A DNA stretch of 64,000 bases, taken from NCBI RefSeq assembly GCF_012927105.1, contig NZ_JABBFV010000020.1, positions 1 to 64,000 on the forward strand, read 5' to 3'. Positions 1-7,304 of the stretch are shown here, in pieces (the stretch's first letter is position 1; each line of letters opens with the position of its first letter). The translations under genes and the position numbers were made by a program. The notes below the pieces were generated by a model, which was not told where the DNA came from, did not search any database, and was given only the letters and a program-made list of their open reading frames with translations. Source of the DNA: Sphingobium psychrophilum (lineage in GTDB: Bacteria; Pseudomonadota; Alphaproteobacteria; Sphingomonadales; Sphingomonadaceae).

Positions 1-714
1 AGGCTGGTCGAGCATTACAGCTTCTATGCGGTCTTCCAGACGCCCGAGGAGTACCGCCTGATATCCGGGGGGAAGGAGCTTGGCACCTTGCCAATCGACA
101 ATCTGATAACTCCGGGAATGCTGCTCATCTTCTCAGGACGCCGCTGGCTGATCCTGGAGGTCCTCGACCGAGACCGCATCATCATGGTTTCACCGGCCAA
201 AGCCGGGGTCCCCCCGCTTTTCGGGGGGGACCCGGGGAATATCCATGACCGGGTGATCGAAAGAATGTTCGATATACTCGAGAGCCGCCACCGCCCGATT
301 TACATGGATGCAACAGCGCTGGAATTACTTGAGGAAGCCCAATGTCAATACGCCCACCTGCGCTTCGATCCTGGTCGCATTGCGCATCTTGGCGACAAGG
401 CCGCAGTCCTCGCCACGAAAACAGGCTCGGTTCGTACCACAACGCTGGCCCTTGCCCTGCGCGCTAGCGGATTTACGATTCAGACACACGATGGCTTACT
501 TGAAGTCTTTGGAAACGACGAAACGCCTCCGCTCATCGAGGCGCTTTCAGCAATGGCGAGCGGCAAGCCTTTAGATCTGTTCGGCCATTCGCCGAACCTG
601 CTATTTGAGAAGTTCCATCCCCACCTTACCGAAGGGTTGCTGCAGAAAGATGCGCTTTCAGCGCGGTTAGACCCTGACGGATTGGCTGAACTTTCCCGCT
701 CAATCCTGAGGTGA
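1..714 (+). CDS. C-terminal part of an Lhr/BrxHI-like DEAD/DEAH helicase (5' end outside window)
   Basis: The frame is open from base 1, so the gene begins upstream of the window and only about 237 residues are seen. The visible part reads as the post-helicase beta-rich domain of Lhr-like helicases: a 'tP.EYrl..ggkelGTLp' segment, then a hydrophobic 'llIFSGRRWLILEVLDRDRIIMV' type strand pair (residues about 40-60), then a proline/glycine-rich 'GvPPLFGGdpG' turn. Helicase motifs I-VI are not in view. Such helicases occur in DNA repair and as accessory helicases of BREX-like defence loci; the sequence here cannot separate these. The stop at 714 is followed by about 190 nt without a gene. The family call is by pattern recognition; the exact subfamily is uncertain. 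Confidence 0.6.
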   Translation, partial: RLVEHYSFYAVFQTPEEYRLISGGKELGTLPIDNLITPGMLLIFSGRRWLILEVLDRDRIIMVSPAKAGVPPLFGGDPGNIHDRVIERMFDILESRHRPIYMDATALELLEEAQCQYAHLRFDPGRIAHLGDKAAVLATKTGSVRTTTLALALRASGFTIQTHDGLLEVFGNDETPPLIEALSAMASGKPLDLFGHSPNLLFEKFHPHLTEGLLQKDALSARLDPDGLAELSRSILR

Positions 715-906
715 ACGAAAGGCCGCTATCAGGGATCGTGTTCTAGCGGATTGAATGGCGGCTTTGTTGGCGGCAGCGGCGATCGGTATTTCCAAGCCGG
801 AATGTCCGTTATCCCATTATCAGTGCTCGGAACCTGACTGTCGCGAATGTCCCATCCTTGGTCATTCCGCTGTAGAATTCTTTGCGCAGATAACAGTCTA
901 AGAGCG
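715..906. other. Intergenic region between convergent genes
   Basis: This stretch separates the helicase end from the stop of the MNT-HEPN gene on the other strand. I see no convincing coding frame, strong hairpin or repeat in it. Confidence 0.5.
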
Positions 907-1827
907 TCAATGGGCTGCCTTTTCGCGAAGTTTCGCGACATGGGCTGTGCATATGGAATGTGTCATCCGGCCGAGGATCTCTACCCTCTCAGCCAGCCAG
1001 TTCAGTTCTTCCAGATCGATCTGATAATGCTTAGAATAGCGCGCCTTCACATAGGCGTCCTTCAGCTTCTGAAACATTGCGCGTTCCTTGCGTAAGCCCC
1101 GAGGCCAAACATCGAAAAGCGCGGGGTTTCTACCTTCGGCCTGTAGTCGGAGGAAGGCGATATTGTGATCGTACGGGGTGTAAAATGTCAGCGTTAAAAG
1201 GATAGCCTGATAGAGAGCTTCGGCTGTACGATGGAGTAAGAAGGCCGCTTGCTTTTTGAAGTCTCGCTCGATTGCCACTTTGGCCAGCTCAAAATTACTC
1301 ATCGCATCAGGAAAATATTCGTCGAAATAGTCCTGCGCGGCTGTTGCTGCTTCCGACGGCGTCTTGGGCTTGGGCTTGGCCAGTTCGCGATCGTCGGCCT
1401 CGTAGAGGGCGATGCCCTGTTCGGCGATTTCCATGAAGAAGACCCGGCCATGGCTGAGGCCCTGGTTCACTTGCTGGAGTGAGTGGACGATGAAATGCAC
1501 TGGCGTATTGATGCGCTTCTCGATCAGATAGGCGTCGATGAGGCGCTGCTCTGCGACCGACCAATAGGCCGCGACGTCGGCCAGTTCCTTCTGGTTGACG
1601 ATGACCAGGATATCCATGTCGGATTTATACTGATTGGCATCGAAGGGCGCATCGATCCAATCGCCCCGGGCATAGGAACCGAACAGGATGATCTTGAGGA
1701 TGCGGGCCGACTTCTTGCGGCCGGTCGCATTCTCGGTTGCCTCCCGAAACTCGGCGAACAAGATGCGCACAACCTCTTCGAGTTCGCGCTGCTTGGCTGC
1801 TGGGAGGTGGTCAAGGTCGGTACGCAT
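907..1827 (-). CDS. MNT-HEPN fusion: minimal nucleotidyltransferase plus HEPN domain
   Basis: The N-terminal third is a pol-beta-type nucleotidyltransferase: 'LFGSYARGDW' near residues 49-58 and the metal-binding pair in 'SDMDILVIV' (two Asp near residue 70). The C-terminal half (from about residue 155) reads as a HEPN domain, with 'LLHRTAEALYQAIL' and a 'KARYSKHY' segment near the end. Stand-alone MNT and HEPN proteins form toxin-antitoxin pairs in which MNT modifies the HEPN RNase; here both are in one chain of 306 residues. The ATG at 1827 overlaps the vapC stop by one base (TGATG); a GTG at 1830 is an alternative. Tight coupling to vapBC suggests one transcript. The domains are clear; toxin activity is inferred. 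Confidence 0.8.
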   Translation of the reverse strand: MRTDLDHLPAAKQRELEEVVRILFAEFREATENATGRKKSARILKIILFGSYARGDWIDAPFDANQYKSDMDILVIVNQKELADVAAYWSVAEQRLIDAYLIEKRINTPVHFIVHSLQQVNQGLSHGRVFFMEIAEQGIALYEADDRELAKPKPKTPSEAATAAQDYFDEYFPDAMSNFELAKVAIERDFKKQAAFLLHRTAEALYQAILLTLTFYTPYDHNIAFLRLQAEGRNPALFDVWPRGLRKERAMFQKLKDAYVKARYSKHYQIDLEELNWLAERVEILGRMTHSICTAHVAKLREKAAH

Positions 1828-2264
1828 CACTGATGTCCAATGAGGTGGATCGCGTCCTTGCCCCCGGCCACCCCGTTTGGCGTCAGGCGGCGGTCGAACG
1901 TCGCGAGCTTGCCTCTGTTGGCGACCGCAAGGGCAAGGAGATAGGTGTCGGTCACCTGCGCTGACGTCAGGATCTGGCTTGCATCGACATGGTCTGCGGT
2001 CAGCAGGCTGATATCGTCCGGCCAGAAACTGTGACCAGGAAGCCTACACATCTGGGCCATGATCGTCGCGACCTCGGCTGGAGAACCCGGCGTTGCGGGA
2101 TAGCGGACATTGCCGACGATCCGGATCAAGCCGTTTTCGGTGATAGGACAAGTCGCCCAAGCCTTTCTGCCTTCCGCTTCGAACCATTGGTGCGCTGCTT
2201 CATGACCGACATGGTTGGGGTCGATCAGTGCAACGAGAACATTGACGTCCAGAAGATAGGTCAT
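1827..2264 (-). CDS. vapC: VapC-family PIN-domain ribonuclease toxin
   Basis: This 145-residue protein is a typical PIN domain: N-terminal 'MTYLLDVNVLVALID' with the first catalytic Asp, a mid-protein Glu in 'CPITENGLIRI', an Asp in 'VTDTYLLALA' and a last acidic residue in 'LATFDRRL'. PIN toxins cleave RNA, often tRNA or rRNA. Its ATG overlaps the stop of the upstream antitoxin (ATGA), and its stop overlaps the MNT-HEPN start, so all three should be translationally coupled. Length and catalytic residues look intact. Confidence 0.9.
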   Translation of the reverse strand: MTYLLDVNVLVALIDPNHVGHEAAHQWFEAEGRKAWATCPITENGLIRIVGNVRYPATPGSPAEVATIMAQMCRLPGHSFWPDDISLLTADHVDASQILTSAQVTDTYLLALAVANRGKLATFDRRLTPNGVAGGKDAIHLIGHQ

Positions 2265-2485
2265 GGCGCCTCATCACGCAGGGCGTTGACGATATCCTGC
2301 GTCACCACGACCCCAGGCTTGGCCGGCAAGAGACTGATCCCGTTGCGCGTGCGCGTCGCTTCGGGCGCACGGAGCGCCTTGCGGGCGAGATCCGACAGGA
2401 CGCGCCCGATCGAACTATGCTGATGATTGGCAATCGCACGCGCCGCCGCCATGACATCATCATCGATCACCAGGGTCGTCCGCAT
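2261..2485 (-). CDS. vapB: VapB-type antitoxin
   Basis: A 74-residue protein beginning 'MRTTLVIDDDVMAAARAIA', a ribbon-helix-helix start seen in VapB antitoxins, with a proline-rich C-terminus ending just before vapC that would wrap the toxin. The start at 2485 has a good AAGGA site about 7 nt upstream; an in-frame ATG at 2503 and a longer frame lack such a site. ATGA overlap with vapC marks a toxin-antitoxin operon, probably autorepressed by the VapBC complex. Confidence 0.85.
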   Translation of the reverse strand: MRTTLVIDDDVMAAARAIANHQHSSIGRVLSDLARKALRAPEATRTRNGISLLPAKPGVVVTQDIVNALRDEAP

Positions 2486-2516
2486 CGCATTATCCTTACG
2501 CATTGAGCATCGCGCA

Positions 2517-2942
2517 TCATATGCCATCTGAATCGATGGCGCAACGATGGACGAATGTGGCGGCTGCCGCATATGCACCGTCCATGACTTGGTCGAGGGC
2601 GTCCTTGATAGGCGGTGCCAGCCGAACCGTGATCCGTCGCTTGTCGCGCGGGTCGGGACGGCGCGTCAATATCCTCCGCCCGGCCAAATTGGCGGTCCAC
2701 CGATGCGCGCTTGAATGGGGGATGTTGGCGACCGTGCAGAGGGCGGACTGATAGACCGCAAAACCTTCCAGCTCGGCCTGGTACAGATGGAGCAACATGT
2801 CCCAGTTGGGATTGGTGCACAGGTGAGTGCCCAGGCTCTTTTCGATCAGACGACGTTCCTCGATCAGTGCCCGGCACGTCTGCAGCCGTTTATGCCGCCG
2901 CCTCGCTGCGGCCTCTTCCAGATCGTCGTCGTTGTGCCGCAT
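2517..2942 (-). CDS. MarR-like winged-helix transcriptional regulator
   Basis: The 141-residue protein has a basic N-terminal helix, a central helix-turn-helix ('VANIPHSSAHRWTANLAGR'), and a wing rich in Arg/Asp ('RRPDPRDKRRITVRL') as in MarR proteins. The start at 2942 has AGGGG about 5 nt upstream. It lies 44 nt downstream of the phyH stop and 31 nt upstream of vapB, on the same strand, so it may be co-transcribed with the quorum-sensing genes. Ligand and target are unknown. Confidence 0.7.
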   Translation of the reverse strand: MRHNDDDLEEAAARRRHKRLQTCRALIEERRLIEKSLGTHLCTNPNWDMLLHLYQAELEGFAVYQSALCTVANIPHSSAHRWTANLAGRRILTRRPDPRDKRRITVRLAPPIKDALDQVMDGAYAAAATFVHRCAIDSDGI

Positions 2943-2986
2943 TTTATCCCCTGTCGATGCACGCGAATATCTATCCCTGCTTCCGT

Positions 2987-3886
2987 TCAGCCGGTGACCG
3001 GCGCCGACAATTCGCCGGCCCGAAAAGCGTCGATCAGAGCATGCTGCTCGGGGGCCAGCATGTCGATCGCGCCAACCTGCCGCCCCGGATCGCGCAACAG
3101 AAGGGAAGGACAGCGTCCCTCGTGGTTGCCAAGATTAGGTCGGTGAATGCGGTAGCCCAGCAAATCGGTCAGATCGGCATCGAATGCGCGCGCGACTTCG
3201 GGCGGGTAGGCCAGCCACTGCAGTTCATAAGGCTTGAGCCATCCCAGTGTATAACTGATAATCATGCCGCGGCGGGGCGCGAGCGAATGATTGGCCCCGC
3301 CGGCATGCAACGTGGAGCCCAGGAACAGGAGCGCCGCGCCCGGTTCCATCTCGGCGACGATGGATTCGTGCGGATCGATCAGCACCTCACTGCAGCGCCG
3401 ATGGCTGCCCGGCCAGACATGGGTTGTGCCATTCTCCTGGGTGTAGGACGTGAACGGCCACATCACATTGACCAGAAACTCGACCCCGAGCGCCGGATCG
3501 ACCAGGCGGCTGCATGGCCACATATCCTGGTCGCGATGCGGCACCTGCTTCCGCGAACCGGGCATTAGCTCAATCGCTTGCGTAAGGTTGAGCGAGACAT
3601 GATCACACCAGGGACCCAGCACCTTCTGCACGATATCGAGGATTATGGGATGCTGGACGAAATCCCTTGTCCGGTCTGACCGCCTGAGCAGACTGCCAAA
3701 GCGTTTCGTATCGTCGCCGTAAAATGGCCCCGCCGAAAGCGGGGTGGCGCTAAAGTCGTCGGCGAGGTCGCACGCCAGGGCTGTAACCTCACATGGGGAT
3801 ATGGCCTGCGGAATGATGCAATAGCCCTGGTCGAGCAGTAGATCGGCGTGAAACTCTGCACATGGAGTATCGGGTAAATGTGCCAT
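2987..3886 (-). CDS. Phytanoyl-CoA dioxygenase family protein next to luxI
   Basis: The 299-residue protein has the Fe(II)/2-oxoglutarate dioxygenase facial triad: an H-x-D pair in 'VPHRDQDMW' (H117, D119) and a distal His in 'GSTLHAGGANHS', followed by an Arg-rich 'LAPRRG' segment likely to bind 2-oxoglutarate. The start at 3886 is chosen for its AGGAGA site 7 nt upstream; the frame stays open farther into luxI but that part is not coding. It begins 11 nt after the luxI stop, so it is co-transcribed with luxI. The phyH-next-to-luxI arrangement is, from memory, recurrent in sphingomonads; the substrate is unknown. Confidence 0.85.
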   Translation of the reverse strand: MAHLPDTPCAEFHADLLLDQGYCIIPQAISPCEVTALACDLADDFSATPLSAGPFYGDDTKRFGSLLRRSDRTRDFVQHPIILDIVQKVLGPWCDHVSLNLTQAIELMPGSRKQVPHRDQDMWPCSRLVDPALGVEFLVNVMWPFTSYTQENGTTHVWPGSHRRCSEVLIDPHESIVAEMEPGAALLFLGSTLHAGGANHSLAPRRGMIISYTLGWLKPYELQWLAYPPEVARAFDADLTDLLGYRIHRPNLGNHEGRCPSLLLRDPGRQVGAIDMLAPEQHALIDAFRAGELSAPVTG

Positions 3887-3897
3887 GGTCGTTTCTC

Positions 3898-4512
3898 CTA
3901 TGCGGCGGCAGCCGCGGCGAATTGAACGGGCGCAGGGCGCCAGACGCCGGCGGCTTGCATCAACGCGGGCGTGTCTTCCGAGATGATGATCTGCATCGCA
4001 CCCAGCATGCCGCAGGCCAGCGTCCTTGGAAGGCCAAGCGGACGGCATTCCCACCCGAAGGACAGGATCTGGCTGAACCAGGGCATGTCGGCCACGCAGC
4101 AATAGCTCTCGATGCCTTCCTTTAGCGCGAAGCTGGCCGCCATCGTCACAAGGTGATCGCGGACCTGACGGCGCTCGGCCGCACGCAAGTCGCGAGACAG
4201 GCAGAAGCGCGATATCTCCCAGATCGTGGCACTCGCGGGCGGTGCCTGATCGCACAGTTCAGGGAAGATATCGCCAAGAAGGTTGGGGCCGCTGGTGGGC
4301 AGAAGCCGCATCGATCCCAGATGGGTGCCGTCGCGCTCGGCGGCAATCAGATAGATGGTCGATGGACCGTCGAACTGATCGATTTCATAGCGTCCGGCCA
4401 GGACGGGGATGTCCCAGCGGAGCAGATCGATGAAGACGCGCTTGCGCGCCTCATACATGGATCGAAGAACGGTTTGTTCCTGGAGGCTCCCGCCTCGAAT
4501 GATTTGCATCAT
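3898..4512 (-). CDS. luxI: Acyl-homoserine lactone synthase, LuxI family
   Basis: This 204-residue enzyme would make an N-acyl-homoserine lactone from S-adenosylmethionine and an acyl carrier. The invariant residues of the family are all present at the expected spacing: R23, F27, W33, D45, D48, R69, F83, E99 and R102. The start is the first of two adjacent ATG codons, with AAGGGAG about 5 nt upstream. The last residues are a run of alanines. luxR lies 134 nt upstream on the same strand and the dioxygenase directly downstream. The acyl chain made cannot be told from sequence. Confidence 0.93.
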   Translation of the reverse strand: MMQIIRGGSLQEQTVLRSMYEARKRVFIDLLRWDIPVLAGRYEIDQFDGPSTIYLIAAERDGTHLGSMRLLPTSGPNLLGDIFPELCDQAPPASATIWEISRFCLSRDLRAAERRQVRDHLVTMAASFALKEGIESYCCVADMPWFSQILSFGWECRPLGLPRTLACGMLGAMQIIISEDTPALMQAAGVWRPAPVQFAAAAAA

Positions 4513-4615
4513 GTCGGCTCCCTTGTCCGGTTGGCAAGTCAGCGTCGCGCAACAGGGACGGGGGAACAATTCCTCCAAAAAGAGGGATGGCGGGGAGTGG
4601 GGGACCGAAGATAGT

Positions 4616-4636
4616 GCCGCACGCAAAGCGTGCGGC
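4616..4636 (-). terminator. Hairpin after luxR, probable terminator or attenuator
   Basis: A perfect 8-bp stem (GCCGCACG with CGTGCGGC) closes a 5-nt loop 10 nt after the luxR stop. There is no clean U-tract in the luxR direction, so it may be a weak terminator or an mRNA-stabilising end that separates luxR from luxI. Confidence 0.5.
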
Positions 4637-4646
4637 TTTGGAAGAT

Positions 4647-5408
4647 CTACCTTCTGATATTGAGGGCGCGGTAGCAAATCTGTCCGTCGAACAGGGCGCG
4701 GACGACCAGCTCGGTTCGCTTGTAGACATCATATTTGCGCATGGCATCCTCAATATATTGGCGGACCGTGTTCGGTGAAATATTGAGGATACCCCCAATC
4801 TCGGCATTGCCCTTACCGCATCCAACCAGGGCAATGCAGTCAAGCTCCCTCTGGCTGAGCGCGGGAATGTCGGGCGTTTTCGTGCCAGGTGCCCATCGCG
4901 CACGCTGCAAACGGCGCGCCGCTTCAAACGCGAACATGCCGATGACTTGAGCGGCCCCTAACAGGTCGGCGGTGGGCCTGACAGTCTCGCGTCCTGCGAA
5001 CGAACAGCTTCCCCTATATTCGCCGGCCGCCTGCACCGGGATGGTCAAGCCCTCGCGCAAACCGAATGGCTTGGCCTCTTCGAGGATGTGACGTTGTCGT
5101 TTCGTCATCCTGATCATGGCGGGAATGACGCTCCACAGGAAGGCCGTTACCGTTTTCGTGCTGGCTGCATGCACGGGGTCGTCGACATAATAGTTGCGTA
5201 GCAGGGATCGCTCTATCCAGCCTTCAGGGTAGCTGGTGATCACCATAGTGTCGTGGGGCGGACCGATCAGATCCACATGATCAACGAGGGCGAATTGCTC
5301 GAAACCCAACGAGGGCGTTGCCTCGCCGAGCAGCGCCTTAAGCGCAAATTCGTCCTTAACTTCTCTGCAGTCGTCTACAAAGGTTGCGAGACGCGGTGAC
5401 ATATACAT
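4647..5408 (-). CDS. luxR: LuxR-family quorum-sensing regulator
   Basis: The 253-residue protein has the autoinducer-binding domain (residues about 20-165), with the conserved aromatic/acidic pattern 'YPEGW', 'NYYVDDPV' and a later Trp in 'AFLWSV', and a C-terminal LuxR helix-turn-helix ('LSQRELDCIALVGCGKGNAEIGGILNISPNTVRQYI' region, about residues 185-220). The ATG at 5408 has GAGGAGA about 6 nt upstream. It precedes luxI on the same strand. It should bind the lactone made by LuxI and regulate luxI-phyH, but I could not pick out a convincing lux box. Confidence 0.92.
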   Translation of the reverse strand: MYMSPRLATFVDDCREVKDEFALKALLGEATPSLGFEQFALVDHVDLIGPPHDTMVITSYPEGWIERSLLRNYYVDDPVHAASTKTVTAFLWSVIPAMIRMTKRQRHILEEAKPFGLREGLTIPVQAAGEYRGSCSFAGRETVRPTADLLGAAQVIGMFAFEAARRLQRARWAPGTKTPDIPALSQRELDCIALVGCGKGNAEIGGILNISPNTVRQYIEDAMRKYDVYKRTELVVRALFDGQICYRALNIRR

Positions 5409-5785
5409 GACTTTCTCCTCATATGGGTTGGCCTGTCGGCGACACTGTCCAAATTGACGACGCGATCCTCGCGCATCGGTCCGCTCACTGCCGGGCTGCT
5501 GCCCATCCCGGCCGTGGAGGAGAGCCGGGGTCACTTTGCTCAGCGGAACGGGAGAAGAGTAACAGCGGCGACGTCAGCGCCAAGTCGGTTTTAAACCGAA
5601 ATGTTCTTTTCACAAATTTGTCATCGAAGGCGTGGCTTGGACGCAACATCCTATCGGCGGCAAGCGCGCCTCAACGGGCCCGCCCGCCCCGATACACAAG
5701 GCACGGTGCTGCGATTTGGGCGATGGGTTTAGGCAGTGATCTTCGCGATAATGCTAGGTCAGCATTCTCATCACTGATCGACCGC
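5409..5785. other. Upstream region of luxR with a 13-nt palindrome
   Basis: This gap should contain the luxR promoter. The only clear structure is the palindrome CGGTTTTAAACCG at 5586-5598 (6-bp arms), which could be an operator. No convincing gene is seen. Confidence 0.4.
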
Positions 5786-6052
5786 CTATCTTGGCGGCTT
5801 CGACTTCTTGCCAGGCATTTTGGGTGGTAGCGGGGGCTTGAGGGCGGCAATGGCTGCTGCGCCACCACGTTGGATTGAGAGCTGCCGCAGCTCGCGCAAC
5901 TCCCGTTCAGTCCGTGTTTCTACCGACAGATCCTGGACAACAGCAGCATAGCGCAATTGCACGGAGATGCGCGCAGCGTCGATCTCGTTGGACGATTTGC
6001 GCTGTCTCGTCTCAAGCTCGGCCAGACGTTCGCGTGCGGTTAGTCTCAGCAT
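5786..6052 (-). CDS. Small hypothetical protein, basic and coiled-coil-like
   Basis: An 88-residue frame with a plausible GAGGA site about 9 nt before the ATG. The protein is rich in Arg, Glu and Leu in its first 65 residues (a likely helical, coiled-coil region, 'TARERLAELETRQRKSSNE') and ends in a Pro/Lys-rich tail. No known domain was recognised; the composition recalls small plasmid mobilisation accessory proteins, but that is only an impression. Confidence 0.4.
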   Translation of the reverse strand: MLRLTARERLAELETRQRKSSNEIDAARISVQLRYAAVVQDLSVETRTERELRELRQLSIQRGGAAAIAALKPPLPPKMPGKKSKPPR

Positions 6053-6191
6053 GATCCATGGTCCTCATGGATCTGCCCGCCGGAAGTGAGAATGCCAAAT
6101 CTACACAGCGTTGCAAGGGGGGTGTCGGCGCTGAGGTGCAGATACTGCTCGTTCAGGGGAAGCGATCTGGCAGGCGCTGACCCGATCGGGA

Positions 6192-6344
6192 TTACGGCTT
6201 TTCCAGATCCTCCAAATAATCGGACGCAAAGTCTACCTTGAAGGCTGACCTAAGAAGGAGGTAGTGATCTGGCATCTGGTAGGTCCGCCATTCTTTACAG
6301 GTCGGCAGCTTGCCCTTCTGACTGTGCTTGATCTCCGGGGTGTA
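6192..6344 (-). pseudogene. C-terminal fragment of an unidentified gene
   Basis: A reading frame on the minus strand ends at a TAA (6194-6192) and reads like genuine protein ('LPTCKEWRTYQMPDHYLLL', ending 'DYLEDLEKP'), but it has no start and breaks at a run of G residues near 6345-6354 where the LysR fragment begins on the other strand. I do not recognise the family. It is best seen as a leftover end of a gene cut by a rearrangement. Confidence 0.35.
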
Positions 6345-6352
6345 CGGGGGGG

Positions 6353-6628
6353 GGCGACAATATCGTGGATATAGTCCCCCGCCTGATCGTCAACAGCATC
6401 GATGCGACCATCGCCGCTGCTGAGGCGGGGGTGGGATTCGCCAATGTGCTGAGCTACCAATCGGCCCCGCGCATCGCGAACGGGCAGTTAGTGGAGGTGC
6501 TGGCGGATCATGCCCCGACCCCCATGCCGGTAAGCTTGCTCTACGATCCCGGTCGGGCGGCTATGCCTGCGGTTCGCGTATTCATTGAGGCCATGCGGGA
6601 ACAAGGGAGGCAAGGAGCGTGGTCCTGA
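6353..6628 (+). pseudogene. LysR-family regulator, C-terminal fragment only
   Basis: About 90 residues match the end of a LysR effector-binding domain: 'RLIVNSIDATIAAAEAGVG' (the typical 'vns.daai.aA..GlGi' motif), 'VLSYQSAPRIANGQLVEVL' and the final 'PAVRVFIEAMRE' helix. The DNA-binding domain and two thirds of the protein are missing. The frame enters directly from a G-run at 6345-6354, so the gene was truncated at its 5' end. A GTG at 6365 could start translation but a functional product is unlikely. Confidence 0.75.
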
Positions 6629-6894
6629 TCAAGATCGGTGCGAACCGAGAGCACAAAATCATTGTCCCGAGAACGGAGCAGAACGCCCGATTGCGGGAAT
6701 CAGGACTTCCCCTTTGACAGGCTGGAATGGTTCGATCGCGGAATTGAGTAGGCAGTTTTTCTCCTGAACGGGGACTTACAAATCAACGACCAACGACCAA
6801 CGACCTAAACGGGATAGAGCTTTGCCTTCAGCCCAGCCGAAATCACCCCGCAGAACTTCGGTGCGAGTCTAAGCTATCCCGTTCAGCTGGACGC
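6629..6894. repeat. Non-coding stretch with tandem and inverted repeats
   Basis: Three perfect tandem copies of CAACGAC lie at 6784-6804. Around them are two inverted-repeat pairs: AACGGGATAG at 6808-6817 with CTATCCCGTT at 6874-6883, and CTGAACGGG at 6764-6772 with CCCGTTCAG at 6878-6886. The larger structure lies directly after the DUF1636 stop on the minus strand and could act as a transcript end or be the scar of an insertion. Confidence 0.5.
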
Positions 6895-7302
6895 TTATGT
6901 CGCCACAAAGCCAACGGGCGGCGCGCGCGTGATGAAATGGCCCTTCACCCCGTCGGGCCATTGCGCATAGGCTACCCGCCCATCTTCGCTCTCGGCATAA
7001 TGCACGGCATAGTCGAGGATAGCCCGCGCCGCCGCCTCGTCGGGCAGGAAGTGCCCAAGCACATAGCTGATCTTGCCGGGCGCACGCAGATGGATGGTGC
7101 AATGCGCCTTGCAGGCAAAAAGGCAGGGCATCTCCTGGACGTCCACGCCATCATAGCGGTTGGAACTCGCTTTGACCTGGTGCAGTGCCTCCACCAGCCT
7201 CCCTCCGCCGAACACGCCATTTGCGTCCTGCCGCTCCTCGGGGGAGAAGCGACAGCTGTTGCAGGCGACGATGGCAGGCCCATCCTTGACCGCTTGCAAC
7301 AT
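6895..7302 (-). CDS. DUF1636-like small metal-binding protein of the B12 cluster
   Basis: The 135-residue protein has a pair of Cys early ('VACNSCRFSPEER', residues about 14-17) and two later ('MPCLFACKAHCTIHLRAPGK', residues about 59-68), a pattern that recalls (2Fe-2S)-ferredoxin-like or metal-binding DUF1636 proteins found in cobalamin gene clusters. It starts 2 nt after the stop of the membrane-protein gene, so it is the last gene of the riboswitch-controlled btuB operon. A role in metal handling for cobalamin is inferred from context. Confidence 0.7.
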   Translation of the reverse strand: MLQAVKDGPAIVACNSCRFSPEERQDANGVFGGGRLVEALHQVKASSNRYDGVDVQEMPCLFACKAHCTIHLRAPGKISYVLGHFLPDEAAARAILDYAVHYAESEDGRVAYAQWPDGVKGHFITRAPPVGFVAT

Positions 7303-7304
7303 GG

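Noticed and set aside
3887-4255. N-terminal extension of the phyH frame into luxI
   Set aside because: The extension overlaps luxI and lacks dioxygenase features; AGGAGA before 3886 marks the true start.
4513-4646. Possible lux box between luxR and luxI
   Set aside because: No convincing 18-20 bp palindrome with the expected CTGT/ACAG arms was found by eye; the only clear palindrome is the luxR hairpin.
6784-6804. CAACGAC repeats as a CRISPR array
   Set aside because: The units are 7 nt and lie head to tail without spacers.
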